Both the position numbers and the translations under genes were made by a program. The notes beneath the pieces are model-generated. The model did no database searches, was not told the DNA's origin, and worked only from the letters and a program-made list of their open reading frames with translations. Of a stretch of DNA of 64,000 nucleotides, positions 43,014 through 51,295 are shown piece by piece. Positions within the stretch are counted from its first letter, which is position 1, and every line of letters starts with the position of its first letter. Source of the DNA: Streptomyces sp. NBC_01298 (GTDB lineage Bacteria; Actinomycetota; Actinomycetes; Streptomycetales; Streptomycetaceae); NCBI RefSeq assembly GCF_035978755.1, contig NZ_CP108414.1, forward strand, positions 7,874,001 through 7,938,000. The letters run 5' to 3'.

Positions 43014-43169
43014 CACCGCACAGGTTAGGGCCGTGCCGGGCGCTCCGCCGGACAATCCCGAACAGCGCCGGTCAGTGCCGGTCGGCGCTGGTGTCCGGCG
43101 GTGTTCGGAGGCGGTCCGGGTCGTTCGGTCCGGGCGGTGCGTGGGGACGCAGGGCGGTGCAATCGGGGC

Positions 43170-43361
43170 ATGACCACACCTTCGGACACCGAGCCGTTCC
43201 TGACCCTGCACACCGCAGTCGTGCTCCTCGGCGCCCTGTTCGCCGGCCTCGTCACCGGCGGGCTGAGCTACCTCGGCGGCGTGCACCCCGCCCTGTCCGT
43301 CCTTTCCGGGTTCACCGCCGTCGGCGGCGCCGTGCTCGGGCTGCGGTCGCTCATCCGGTGA
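43170..43361 (+). CDS. Small two-helix membrane protein
   Basis: The 63-residue product has two hydrophobic helices (LHTAVVLLGALFAGLVTGGL and a second from about residue 38 to 58) and no domain I recognise. ATG 43170 is used because GGGGC lies upstream and the longer frame is Arg/Gly-rich noise. It is divergent from the WD40 gene across 156 bp and overlaps the convergent LacI gene by 11 bp at the 3' end. It could be a membrane partner of the WD40 protein, but that is only context. Confidence 0.6.
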   Translation: MTTPSDTEPFLTLHTAVVLLGALFAGLVTGGLSYLGGVHPALSVLSGFTAVGGAVLGLRSLIR

Positions 43362-44391
43362 ACGGCGGGATCTCGCCCGAGCCGCGGGGGATCAGGCGGG
43401 TGGGGAGTTCGATGCGGGACGGGGGGAGGTCGGCGCCCGACAGGCGTTGGAAGAGGCGGTCCGTGGCCACGCGGCCCAGGGCCGCGGCGTCCTGGGCGAT
43501 GACGGTGATGCCGGGCTTCAGCAGGTCGGCGAGTTCGAAGTCGTCGAAGCCGACCAGGGCCACCGGGCGGGGCAGGGACGCGAGGACCCGTACCGCCGTG
43601 ACCGTCACGCGGTTGTTGCCGGCGAAGAGGGCCGTCACCGGTTGCGGGCCCGACAGCATCGACCGGGCCGCGGCCGAGACGCGTTCCGGGGCCGTTGCCC
43701 CGAGGGAGACCCAGGAGGGATCGACCGGCAGGCCGGCGTCGGCCATGGCCGCGCGGTAGCCCCGTAGCCGCTCGGTCGCCGTGTGGATGTGCGGCTGGTC
43801 GCCGATGAAGCCGATCCGGCGGTGGCCGCCCGCGATCAGGTGGGCCACCCCGCCCCGGGCGCCCCCGAAGCTATCGGACAGCACGACGTCCGCGTCGATC
43901 CGGCCCGCCGGGCGGTCCACGAACACCGTGGCCACCCCGGCCCGGATCTCCGGTTCCAGATAGCGGTGGTCGTCCCCGGCCGGGATGACGATGAGGCCGT
44001 CCACCCGGCGGGCGCACAGCGCGAGCGCCAATTCCCGCTCGCGGTCCGGGTCCTCGGCGCTGGAGCCGTTGATGAGCAGGGCGCCGTGGGCGCGGGCCAC
44101 CTCTTCCACGGCCCGGTTGAGCGGCCCGTAGAAGGGGTCGGAGAGGTCCTCCAGGACGAGGCCGACGGTGGCGGTGCGGCCCTTGCGCAGCACGCGCGCG
44201 CTGTCGTTGCGGCGGAAACCGAGGGCGTCGATGGCCTCCTGGACCCGCTGCTCGGTGTCCGGGGTGACCCCGGGCTCCCCGTTGACGACGCGGGACACCG
44301 TCTTGAGGCCCACGCCGGCCCGGGCCGCCACGTCCTTCATGGTCGGCCGGTTGCCGTAGCGGGGTTCGGACGGGCGGCGGGTGTGCGGCAC
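43351..44391 (-). CDS. LacI-family transcriptional regulator
   Basis: The 346-residue repressor has a LacI helix-turn-helix near the N-terminus (TMKDVAARAGVGLKTVSRVVNGEPGV), a hinge helix segment ARVLRKGRTATVGLVLEDLSDPFY, and a periplasmic-binding-like ligand domain (GLIVIPAG, GFIGDQPHIHTATERLRGY, ALFAGNNRVTVTAVRVL). It likely binds a sugar. GTG 44391 has GGAGG 8 nt upstream. There is no sugar uptake operon beside it, so its target genes are probably elsewhere. Confidence 0.94.
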   Translation of the reverse strand: MPHTRRPSEPRYGNRPTMKDVAARAGVGLKTVSRVVNGEPGVTPDTEQRVQEAIDALGFRRNDSARVLRKGRTATVGLVLEDLSDPFYGPLNRAVEEVARAHGALLINGSSAEDPDRERELALALCARRVDGLIVIPAGDDHRYLEPEIRAGVATVFVDRPAGRIDADVVLSDSFGGARGGVAHLIAGGHRRIGFIGDQPHIHTATERLRGYRAAMADAGLPVDPSWVSLGATAPERVSAAARSMLSGPQPVTALFAGNNRVTVTAVRVLASLPRPVALVGFDDFELADLLKPGITVIAQDAAALGRVATDRLFQRLSGADLPPSRIELPTRLIPRGSGEIPPFTG

Positions 44392-44547
44392 GGTGTCGGA
44401 CCTCCGGGAGGGCTGGGTGCTGGACGGTGCGGGCCCGGCGCTGCCGACAGGCCCCTGACCTTGAGGATAAGCACTCGGCGGGGCGCCGGGGTTTCCGTGG
44501 CAGGGTGGTGCGGGCAAGCCACTGGGGGCATCGGGAGAGGGGTAGTC

Positions 44548-45588
44548 GTGATTGTCTGGATCAACGGCACGTTCGGCGCCGGCAAGAGCAGCACAGCGCG
44601 CGAGCTGACCGGCCTCCTGCCGGAGAGCACCTTGTTCGACCCGGAGTTCATCGGTGACGCGCTCCGCGTGCTGCTGCCGCGCAAACGCCTCGCGGAGGTG
44701 ACCGACTACCAGGACCTGCCGAGCTGGCGGCGACTCGTCGTGGACACGGCGGCGGCCATGCTGGCGGAGCTGGGCGGGGTGCTCGTGGTCCCGATGACGC
44801 TGCTGCGCCAGGACTACCGCGACGAGATCTTCGGCGGGCTCGCGGCGCGCAGGATCGCGGTGCGGCATGTGCTGCTGGCCCCGGAGGAAACGATCCTTCG
44901 GGAGCGGATCGCGACCCGTGAGGAGCCCGGGGCGCCCGCGGACGTGGACCTGCGGGTGAGGAAGTGGGCCTACGACCACATCCCCGCCTATCAGCACGCG
45001 CTGGGCTGGCTCGCGGCCGACGCGCACGTCATCGACAACGGAGCCCTGACCGTACGGGAGACGGCCGAGCGGATCGCCGAGGCCGTACGCACCGACGCGG
45101 CCCGTGTCTGCGACATCGTGCAGACTCCGCAGCCGACGCGCGAGACCGTCGCGGCCGGGGTGCTGCTCTTCGACGACGCGGACCGGGTGCTGCTGGTGGA
45201 TCCGACGTACAAGCCGGGGTGGGAGTTCCCCGGCGGGGTCGTCGAGGCCGGGGAGGCACCGGCGTGCGCGGGGGTGCGGGAGGTCGAGGAGGAACTCGGT
45301 CTCGTACTCGAGCGCCTGCCGGAGCTCCTGGTCGTGGACTGGGAGCCGCCGGAGCCCCCGGCGGGCTACGGCGGCCTGCGGCTGCTGTTCGACGGGGGCC
45401 GGCTGTCGGCGGCGCAGACCGGGCGCCTGCGGCTGCCCGGTCCGGAACTGCGGGCCTGGCGGTTCGTGTCGGAGGAGGAAGCGGCGGACCTGCTGCCGCC
45501 GGTGCGGTACGAGCGGCTCCGGTGGGCCCTGCGGGCGCGCGAACGGGGACGGGCGGCGTATTTGGAGGCGGGGCGGGCGGTCCCGTAG
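44548..45588 (+). CDS. P-loop kinase fused to a NUDIX hydrolase
   Basis: The 346-residue protein joins two enzymes. Residues 1 to about 185 form a P-loop kinase with GTFGAGKSS (7-15), like small-molecule kinases and chloramphenicol-phosphotransferase-like proteins. From about 195 on, a NUDIX domain shows VAAGVLLFDDADRVLLVDP and a NUDIX box GGVVEAGEAP...REVEEELG with the required Glu residues. The two activities would act on related phosphate compounds. GTG 44548 follows GAGAGGGG. The closest neighbours are unrelated. Confidence 0.87.
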   Translation: MIVWINGTFGAGKSSTARELTGLLPESTLFDPEFIGDALRVLLPRKRLAEVTDYQDLPSWRRLVVDTAAAMLAELGGVLVVPMTLLRQDYRDEIFGGLAARRIAVRHVLLAPEETILRERIATREEPGAPADVDLRVRKWAYDHIPAYQHALGWLAADAHVIDNGALTVRETAERIAEAVRTDAARVCDIVQTPQPTRETVAAGVLLFDDADRVLLVDPTYKPGWEFPGGVVEAGEAPACAGVREVEEELGLVLERLPELLVVDWEPPEPPAGYGGLRLLFDGGRLSAAQTGRLRLPGPELRAWRFVSEEEAADLLPPVRYERLRWALRARERGRAAYLEAGRAVP

Positions 45589-45673
45589 GGGTTGGGTGGG
45601 GCCGGGGGGGCCGGGGCCTGGTGCGGCGGGCGTGGGGCCGGGGCGGGCCCGGCCCCGGCGCCACGGTCGGCGT

Positions 45674-46432
45674 TCAGCCCGTCGGGGTCGGCGGAGCCTG
45701 AGCGGCGGGCGTGGCCCCGGCCTCCGCCCCGGCTTCCGGTTTCGTCGCCGTCTTCGCCGCCGCGAGGAGGCCGGCCGCGGTGTCCGCCGTGAGGGGGTCG
45801 CCGTGGCCGAAGCAGGCCACCGAGGGGGCCAGCGCGGCGAGCCGGAGCATCGACTCGACGGCCCGGGCGCGGTCCACGTTGAAGACGCCGAGCATCACCT
45901 GGCCGACGCCGGCGACGCAGTCGCCCGTGAACAGCACCCCGTGGTGCGGGAGATGGACGCCGATGCTGCCCGGCGTGTGACCCGGAGCGTGGACGACGAC
46001 CGCCCCGTCGCCGAAGGGGAGCGTCTCGCCGTCCTTCACCTCCCGGTCCACCCGGGTCGGCGGGGCCTCCGGGACCGTCAGGCCGTGTGCGTACAGGGGG
46101 AGTTCCCAGTCCAGCAGGACCGGTTCCGGGACCGGCCGCTCGCCGCGGATCACCGGGGCGTCGAGCCCGTGCGCCAGTACCTCCGCGCCCCAGCGGGCGG
46201 CGAGTTCGCCCGCCGCGCCGACGTGGTCGCGGTGGCAGTGGGTCAGGACGATCCGCTCCAGCCCCTCGGGCCGCAGCCCGAGGGAACGTATCGCCCCCTC
46301 GATCGCGGGCGCCGCCCCGCTGTGGCCGGCGTCGATCAGGGTGAGGGCCTCTCCATCGCGCCAGAGGTAGGCCTGGCCGATCGGGAAGCGGAGCATGTGG
46401 AGCCGTTCGGGGATCACTTCGACAAGGTCCAT
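45674..46432 (-). CDS. Metallo-beta-lactamase-fold hydrolase
   Basis: The 252-residue protein has the di-metal signature THCHRDHVGA (H-x-H-x-D-H), a later APGHTPGSIG His and FTGDCV Asp. Members hydrolyse thioesters, lactones or phosphodiesters, so the substrate is unknown. No signal peptide is present. ATG 46432 is the start; the M20 peptidase gene on the same strand ends about 75 bp upstream. Confidence 0.92.
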   Translation of the reverse strand: MDLVEVIPERLHMLRFPIGQAYLWRDGEALTLIDAGHSGAAPAIEGAIRSLGLRPEGLERIVLTHCHRDHVGAAGELAARWGAEVLAHGLDAPVIRGERPVPEPVLLDWELPLYAHGLTVPEAPPTRVDREVKDGETLPFGDGAVVVHAPGHTPGSIGVHLPHHGVLFTGDCVAGVGQVMLGVFNVDRARAVESMLRLAALAPSVACFGHGDPLTADTAAGLLAAAKTATKPEAGAEAGATPAAQAPPTPTG

Positions 46433-46507
46433 CCCCCGAACCTACGAGGGTGCACCCCGCTGCCCGGCGGTGATACGCCGGGAGCGGAGTTCACCCGTAG
46501 CGGAGCG

Positions 46508-47872
46508 TCAGGAGCGCTTGGACTCCGCGTAGTTGAGGAGGAACAGCGCCTCCGTGACCGACAGGCGCTCCAGCTCCTCCGGGGAGACGCTCTCGTTCAC
46601 CGCGTGGATCTGCGCCTCCGGCTCGCTCAGGCCGATGAGCAGCATCTCCGCGTCCGGGTACAGCTCGGTCAGCGTGTTGCACAGGGGGATGGAGCCGCCC
46701 ATGCCGCTGATCTGCATCTCCTGGCCGGGGTACGCCACCTTCATGGCCTGCGCCATGGAGGCGTACGCGGGGCTGTCCGTGTCGGCCTGGAACGGCTGTC
46801 CCTGGCCGACGACTTCGAGCTCCAGACGCGCCTTCCACGGGGTGTGCGCCACCAGGTGCGCCTCCAGCAGCTTGATCGCCTCGGCCGTGTCCACGCCCGG
46901 CGGCACCCGCAGGCTCACCAGCGCGCCCGCGCTCGCGTGCACCGAGGGGGTGGCGCCGACCAGCGGCGGGGAGTCGATCGCCAGCACCGTGACGGCCGGC
47001 CGGGACCACAGCCGGTCCGCGATCGTGCCCGCGCCGATCAGCTCGACCCCGTCGATCACCTTCGCGTCGGAACGGAAGTCCGCCTCCGGGTACTGGAGCC
47101 CCTCCCACACCGCGTCCGAGGCCAGCCCGTCCACGGTGGTCGAACCGTCCGGCGCGCGCAGCGAGGCCAGCAGCTGGATCAGGGCGGCCATCGCGTCGGG
47201 GGCGGCCCCGCCGAACATGCCGGAGTGCAGGTTGCCGCCCAGGGTGTCGATCTTGACCTTGAGCAGGCACATGCCGCGCAGGGTCGCGGTGACCGTCGGC
47301 AGGCCCGTACGGAAGTTGCCCGCGTCGCCGATCACGACGGCGTCGGCGGCCAGCAGTTCGGGGTGGGCGGTCGCGTACTGCTGGAGACCGCCGGTGCCCT
47401 GCTCCTCCGAGCCCTCGACGATCACCTTCACGTTCACCGGGACGCCGCCGTTGGCCTTCAGGGCGCGCAGCGCGAGCAGGTGCAGGATGAACCCGCCCTT
47501 GCAGTCGGCGCTGCCGCGGCCGTACCAGCGGCCGTCGCGCTCGGTCAGCTCGAAGGCGGGGGAGATCCACGCCGCGTCGTCCAGCGGGGGCTGCACGTCG
47601 TAGTGCGCGTACAGCAGGACCGTCGGCGCGTCCGCCGGGCCGGGCAGGAACCCGTACACCGACTGGGTGCCGTCGGGGGTGTCGAGCAGCGCCACGTCCT
47701 GGAAGCCCTCGGCGCGCAGGGCGTCGGCCACCCAGTTCGCGGCCGCCTGGCTCTCGCTCTGCGGGAACTGGGCCCAGTCCGCCACCGACTGGAAGGCCAC
47801 CAGCTCGGACAGCTCCTGCTTGGCGCGGGGCATCAGCGAGGCGACGGTCTCGGCGATCGACTGAGACGGCAT
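46508..47872 (-). CDS. M20-family dipeptidase
   Basis: The 454-residue cytoplasmic zinc peptidase has the M20 layout: AHYDVQP with the first metal His and Asp, GRGSADCKGG with the bridging Asp, VEGSEEQGTGG with the catalytic Glu pair and a dimerisation domain from GNLHSGMFGG. It should cut short peptides or acylamino acids. AGGAG precedes ATG 47872. It is divergent from the geranylgeranyl reductase-type gene across about 200 bp that contains GTACGTGTAC/GTACGTATAC-type repeats. Confidence 0.94.
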   Translation of the reverse strand: MPSQSIAETVASLMPRAKQELSELVAFQSVADWAQFPQSESQAAANWVADALRAEGFQDVALLDTPDGTQSVYGFLPGPADAPTVLLYAHYDVQPPLDDAAWISPAFELTERDGRWYGRGSADCKGGFILHLLALRALKANGGVPVNVKVIVEGSEEQGTGGLQQYATAHPELLAADAVVIGDAGNFRTGLPTVTATLRGMCLLKVKIDTLGGNLHSGMFGGAAPDAMAALIQLLASLRAPDGSTTVDGLASDAVWEGLQYPEADFRSDAKVIDGVELIGAGTIADRLWSRPAVTVLAIDSPPLVGATPSVHASAGALVSLRVPPGVDTAEAIKLLEAHLVAHTPWKARLELEVVGQGQPFQADTDSPAYASMAQAMKVAYPGQEMQISGMGGSIPLCNTLTELYPDAEMLLIGLSEPEAQIHAVNESVSPEELERLSVTEALFLLNYAESKRS

Positions 47873-48074
47873 GGGCACGCTCCTCTTGGGTGCGACGTTG
47901 GTGTACGTGTACGGGGTACGTATACGCGACCCGCATGCGCGGGGTGAGCGTATGCGGGCTACGGCAAAGGACTCTTCCGATCCTCGCACAACGGGGCAGT
48001 CGATCTCGCGCCGTAGGATTTCCCCGGCATCGGAGCAACGGCATGAACCGCATGATCAGGAGCAGCAGCACATC

Positions 48075-49451
48075 GTGAGCAGCGACGAGAGCGACAGCGG
48101 CGACGTACGCGACGCGGCGGCAGGACAGACCGCTCAGGGGGCGGACGCGCAGACGGCCGGGGAGACCGGCGAGGTGTGGGACGTGGTCGTGGTCGGGGCC
48201 GGGCCGGCCGGATCCTCGGCCGCGCACGCGGCGGCCGCCGCGGGGCGGCGCGTTCTGCTGTTGGAGAAGGCGGAACTGCCCCGGTACAAGACCTGTGGCG
48301 GAGGCATCATCGGCCCCTCGCGCGATGCGCTCCCGCCGGGTTTCGTGCTGCCCTTCAAGGACCGCGTCCACGCGGTCACCTTCTCGCTCGACGGGAAGTT
48401 CGCCCGGACCCGGCGCTCGAAGCAGATGTTGTTCGGGCTGATCAACCGGCCCGAGTTCGACGCGGCGCTGGTCGCCGAGGCGGAGAAGGCGGGGGCCACG
48501 GTCCGCACGGGTACGGCCGTCGCGCGGGTGGAACAGCACGGGGCGTCCGTACCGGACCGGCGGACCGTCGCGGTGATCCTCGCCGACGGCGAGACCGTGC
48601 TGGCCCGGTCCGTGGTCGGCGCGGACGGCAGCGCGAGCCGGATCGGTGCGCACGTCGGCGTCGAAATGGACCAGGTCGACCTCGGCCTGGAAGCGGAGAT
48701 CCCCGTCCCGGAGACGGTCGCCGCGGACTGGAAGGGCCGGGTCCTCATCGACTGGGGTCCGTTGCCCGGCAGCTACGGCTGGGTCTTCCCCAAGGGCGAC
48801 ACCCTCACCGTCGGGGTCATCTCGGCGAAGGGCGAGGGCGCCGCGACCAAGCGGTACCTGGACGACTTCATCGCCCGGCTGGGCCTGTCCGGCTTCGAAC
48901 CGGCGGTCTCCTCCGGGCACTTGACTCGCTGCCGCAAGCCCGGATCGCCGCTTTCGCGCGGGCGGGTCCTGGTCGCGGGCGACGCGGCCGGACTGCTGGA
49001 GCCGTGGACCCGGGAGGGCATCTCCTTCGCGCTGCGCTCGGGGCGGCTCGCGGGGGAGTGGGCCGTGAAGATCTCCGAGGCGCAGGACCCGGTGGACGCG
49101 CGCCGCCAGGCCCTCAACTACGCCTTCGCCGTCAAGGCGGGGCTGGGTGTGGAGATGGGCGTCGGCAAGCGGATGCTGGAACTCTTCGAGGCGAAGCCGG
49201 GCCTGCTGCACGCGGCGATCACCGGCTTCCGGCCGGCCTGGCTGGCCTTCGCGCGGATCGCGCGGGGTTCGCTGACGCTGGCCGAGATGGTGCGTACGTA
49301 CCCGCTGGCGCGCAAGGCCCTGCACGTGCTGGACGCACGGCAGGCGCGGGTCCGGGGCGGGGCCGGCGCTGAGGCCGGCGCCGAGGTCGGCTCCGGGTCC
49401 GATTCCGGGTCCGATTCCGGGTCCGGGGAGCAGGGAGGGGCCAAGGGCTGA
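48075..49451 (+). CDS. Geranylgeranyl reductase-family FAD oxidoreductase
   Basis: The 458-residue protein is a GR2-type flavoprotein: FAD loop WDVVVVGAGPAGSSAAHAAA near residue 39, the family YKTCGGGIIGPS, VVGADGSASRIG and GDAAGLLEPWTREGI. It would reduce isoprenoid double bonds, for example of menaquinone side chains or lipids. GTG 48075 gives the familiar acidic leader before the fold; GGAG is about 13 nt upstream. The C-terminal GSDSGSDSGSG tail is from a GGGTCCGATTCC-type repeat. It is divergent from the M20 peptidase. Confidence 0.88.
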   Translation: MSSDESDSGDVRDAAAGQTAQGADAQTAGETGEVWDVVVVGAGPAGSSAAHAAAAAGRRVLLLEKAELPRYKTCGGGIIGPSRDALPPGFVLPFKDRVHAVTFSLDGKFARTRRSKQMLFGLINRPEFDAALVAEAEKAGATVRTGTAVARVEQHGASVPDRRTVAVILADGETVLARSVVGADGSASRIGAHVGVEMDQVDLGLEAEIPVPETVAADWKGRVLIDWGPLPGSYGWVFPKGDTLTVGVISAKGEGAATKRYLDDFIARLGLSGFEPAVSSGHLTRCRKPGSPLSRGRVLVAGDAAGLLEPWTREGISFALRSGRLAGEWAVKISEAQDPVDARRQALNYAFAVKAGLGVEMGVGKRMLELFEAKPGLLHAAITGFRPAWLAFARIARGSLTLAEMVRTYPLARKALHVLDARQARVRGGAGAEAGAEVGSGSDSGSDSGSGEQGGAKG

Positions 49452-49571
49452 GCCCGAGGCTGATCCCAGGGCTGGACCCGGGGTGAAGTCGCCGTCTCCG
49501 GTGGAGAACGGTGGCGGTGAAGTGCGGAATGGGGCGGTCTTGCCGGGGGTAGTCGGCGAGGCCGCCGCCGC

Positions 49572-49620
49572 GTTGCGGTTGCCGGTTGCCGGTTGCCGGT
49601 TGCCGGTTGCCGGTTGCCGG
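49572..49620. repeat. Heptanucleotide tandem repeat (GGTTGCC) x6-7
   Basis: Six exact GTTGCCG units after one shortened copy lie in the spacer between the geranylgeranyl reductase-type and nitroreductase genes (a 334-bp stretch with no gene). The array is a typical replication-slippage site. Confidence 0.9.
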
Positions 49621-49638
49621 AGGGTCGGGGGCCGGAGG

Positions 49639-49767
49639 GTCGGAAGCCGGCGGACGGGTGCTGGAGGGCCGGGGGCTGGCGGCCGGAGGGGCGGGCGCCG
49701 GGTGCCGGGGGTCGGAGGCCGGCGGACGGGTGTCGGAGGGTCGGGGGCTGGCGGCAGGAGGGGCGGG
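49639..49767. repeat. 57-bp direct repeats, two copies 72 bp apart
   Basis: Copy A (49639-49695) and copy B (49711-49767) match at about 52 of 57 positions, both opening GTCGGA(A/G)GCCGGCGGACGGG. With the heptamer array they fill the spacer. No coding frame in them looks real. Confidence 0.85.
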
Positions 49768-49785
49768 GTGGGTGCGCGGGACGGG

Positions 49786-50244
49786 TCAGGGGGTGATCGT
49801 GATGCGGAAGACCGGGTGGTCCTGGGCGGCGGCCCGGAGGTCGGCGTCGGAGGACTTCGCGGTGACTCCATTGAAGAAGCGGTTGACCTCCCAGCCCCAC
49901 TTCTTCAGGTAGCCGCGCAGGACCACGGCCTGCTCGGCCGGGTCGGTGAGTTCGGTGACGGTGAAGGTCTGCACGGTGCGGCCCAGCCGGAGTTCGCCGC
50001 CGCCCGCGGCGCGCATGTTGCGGACCCACTGGGAGTGGCCGCGGGCGGAGACCAGGTACCGGGTGCCGTCCTGGAGGTAGGGGTTCACCGGGATCCGCTG
50101 CATCGTGCCGGAGGTGCGGCCGCGCACCGACAGCTCGGCCGTTCCGGCCAGGCTCATGCCCGAGCGGGCCAGCTTGCCGATGAGGGCGTTGAAGCGGGTG
50201 CCGAGCGGGCCGGCCTGGACGTAGTACGGCTTGGGCGCGTTCAT
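49786..50244 (-). CDS. Deazaflavin (F420)-dependent nitroreductase-family protein
   Basis: The 152-residue Ddn-like protein has the split-barrel pattern ELSVRGRTSGTMQRIPVNPYLQDG, RYLVSARGHSQWVRNMRAAGGGELRLG and a C-terminal FRITI strand. Relatives use reduced F420 to reduce nitroaromatics or quinones. GGAGG precedes ATG 50244. The TetR gene is divergent, and two palindromes between them (50266-50280 and 50319-50331) indicate repression of this gene by that TetR. Confidence 0.92.
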   Translation of the reverse strand: MNAPKPYYVQAGPLGTRFNALIGKLARSGMSLAGTAELSVRGRTSGTMQRIPVNPYLQDGTRYLVSARGHSQWVRNMRAAGGGELRLGRTVQTFTVTELTDPAEQAVVLRGYLKKWGWEVNRFFNGVTAKSSDADLRAAAQDHPVFRITITP

Positions 50245-50265
50245 GGTGGCCTCCGGGGCGTTTGG

Positions 50266-50280
50266 GAGAGCACTGCTCTC
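50266..50280. promoter_or_regulatory. Operator GAGAGCACTGCTCTC
   Basis: A perfect 15-bp palindrome (7-1-7) lies 22 bp upstream of the nitroreductase start, in the divergent promoter region with the TetR gene. It shares the GAGCA/TGCTC arms with the site at 50319. Confidence 0.7.
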
Positions 50281-50318
50281 GCTTGAGAACAGTGTGCACG
50301 GATCGACGCTCCAAAACA

Positions 50319-50331
50319 AGAGCAGTGCTCT
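50319..50331. promoter_or_regulatory. Operator AGAGCAGTGCTCT
   Basis: A perfect 13-bp palindrome with the same GAGCA/TGCTC arms as the site at 50266 lies between the nitroreductase and TetR genes. Two matching sites in one intergenic region strongly suggest a TetR dimer pair. Confidence 0.7.
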
Positions 50332-50392
50332 CGAAATGGTGCACCGCTCTTGTTGGTGGGCGGTGCTCTGGCCGCGTGGCACACTGGCCCCC

Positions 50393-51091
50393 ATGAGCAC
50401 CGTGCGAGGGGCGAGGGAACGAGCCCGCATCGAAGTCACCGCCGCCATCAAGGACGAGGCGCGCCGCGCACTCGCCGCGGAGGGCGCCGCCAAGCTCTCG
50501 CTGCGCGCCGTCGCCCGCGAGCTGGGCATGGTCTCCTCCGCCCTCTACCGCTACTTCCCCAGCCGCGACGAGCTCCTCACCGCCCTCATCGTCGACGCCT
50601 ACAACAGCGTCGGCGCCGCCGCCGAGGCCGCCGACGCCCGCTCGCTCGCCGCCGGCGGCACCCCCCGCGCCCGCTGGGCCGCCGTCTGCGCCTCCGTACG
50701 CGCCTGGGCGCTGGAGCGCCCGCACGAGTACGCCCTCATCTACGGCTCGCCCGTCCCCGGCTACACCGCACCCATCGACACCGTCGGCCCGGCCTCCCGC
50801 GTGGGCAACACCCTCATCGGCATCGTCCGCGCCGCCTACGAGGGCCGTGGCATCGCCCTCCCGCCGCTCCCCGCCGAGCTGCGCCCCGAAGCCGCCCGCA
50901 TGGCCGCGGACTTCGCCGAAGGGCTGCCCCCCGAGGCCGCCGCGGCCCTGGTGGCCGCCTGGGCACAGCTCGTCGGGCTGATCTCCTTCGAGCTGTTCGG
51001 CCAGTTCAACCGGGTCGTCGAGGACCGGGACGCCTTCTTCGCGCACGCCGCCGGGCAGTTGGCGCACGGGGTCGGACTGCCCGCCGTATAG
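50393..51091 (+). CDS. TetR-family regulator divergent from the nitroreductase
   Basis: The 232-residue regulator has the helix-turn-helix KLSLRAVARELGMVSSALYRYFPSR and a C-terminal domain of the WHG/TetR_C_13 type (ALIYGSPVPGYTAP). It probably represses the nitroreductase gene and itself through the twin palindromes, releasing on an aromatic or nitro-type ligand (inference). ATG 50393 has no good ribosome binding site, so the transcript may be leaderless. Confidence 0.92.
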   Translation: MSTVRGARERARIEVTAAIKDEARRALAAEGAAKLSLRAVARELGMVSSALYRYFPSRDELLTALIVDAYNSVGAAAEAADARSLAAGGTPRARWAAVCASVRAWALERPHEYALIYGSPVPGYTAPIDTVGPASRVGNTLIGIVRAAYEGRGIALPPLPAELRPEAARMAADFAEGLPPEAAAALVAAWAQLVGLISFELFGQFNRVVEDRDAFFAHAAGQLAHGVGLPAV

Positions 51092-51295
51092 GGCGGGGCC
51101 GGGCGGCAGCGGCGGGGTCGGGGAAAGTTCGCTTGTCAGTTCCTCCTACGGAAGCCGGGGAATCGGCCCTGGTGCGCCCGGCGGCCCGTCTAGTGTTCCT
51201 CGGGCCGGGGTCCGCCCCGGTTGCCTTCCCCGGCGCCCGGCCATCGCCCCGGCGCCGGCCCCTCCGTCGCTCTGCCGTCGCCCCGAGGAGCAGTC

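Noticed and set aside
46491..49871. A 1126-codon minus-strand open frame over the M20 and geranylgeranyl reductase genes
   Set aside because: It is a shadow of two well-supported genes, with Pro/Arg/Gly low-complexity translation and no recognisable domain.
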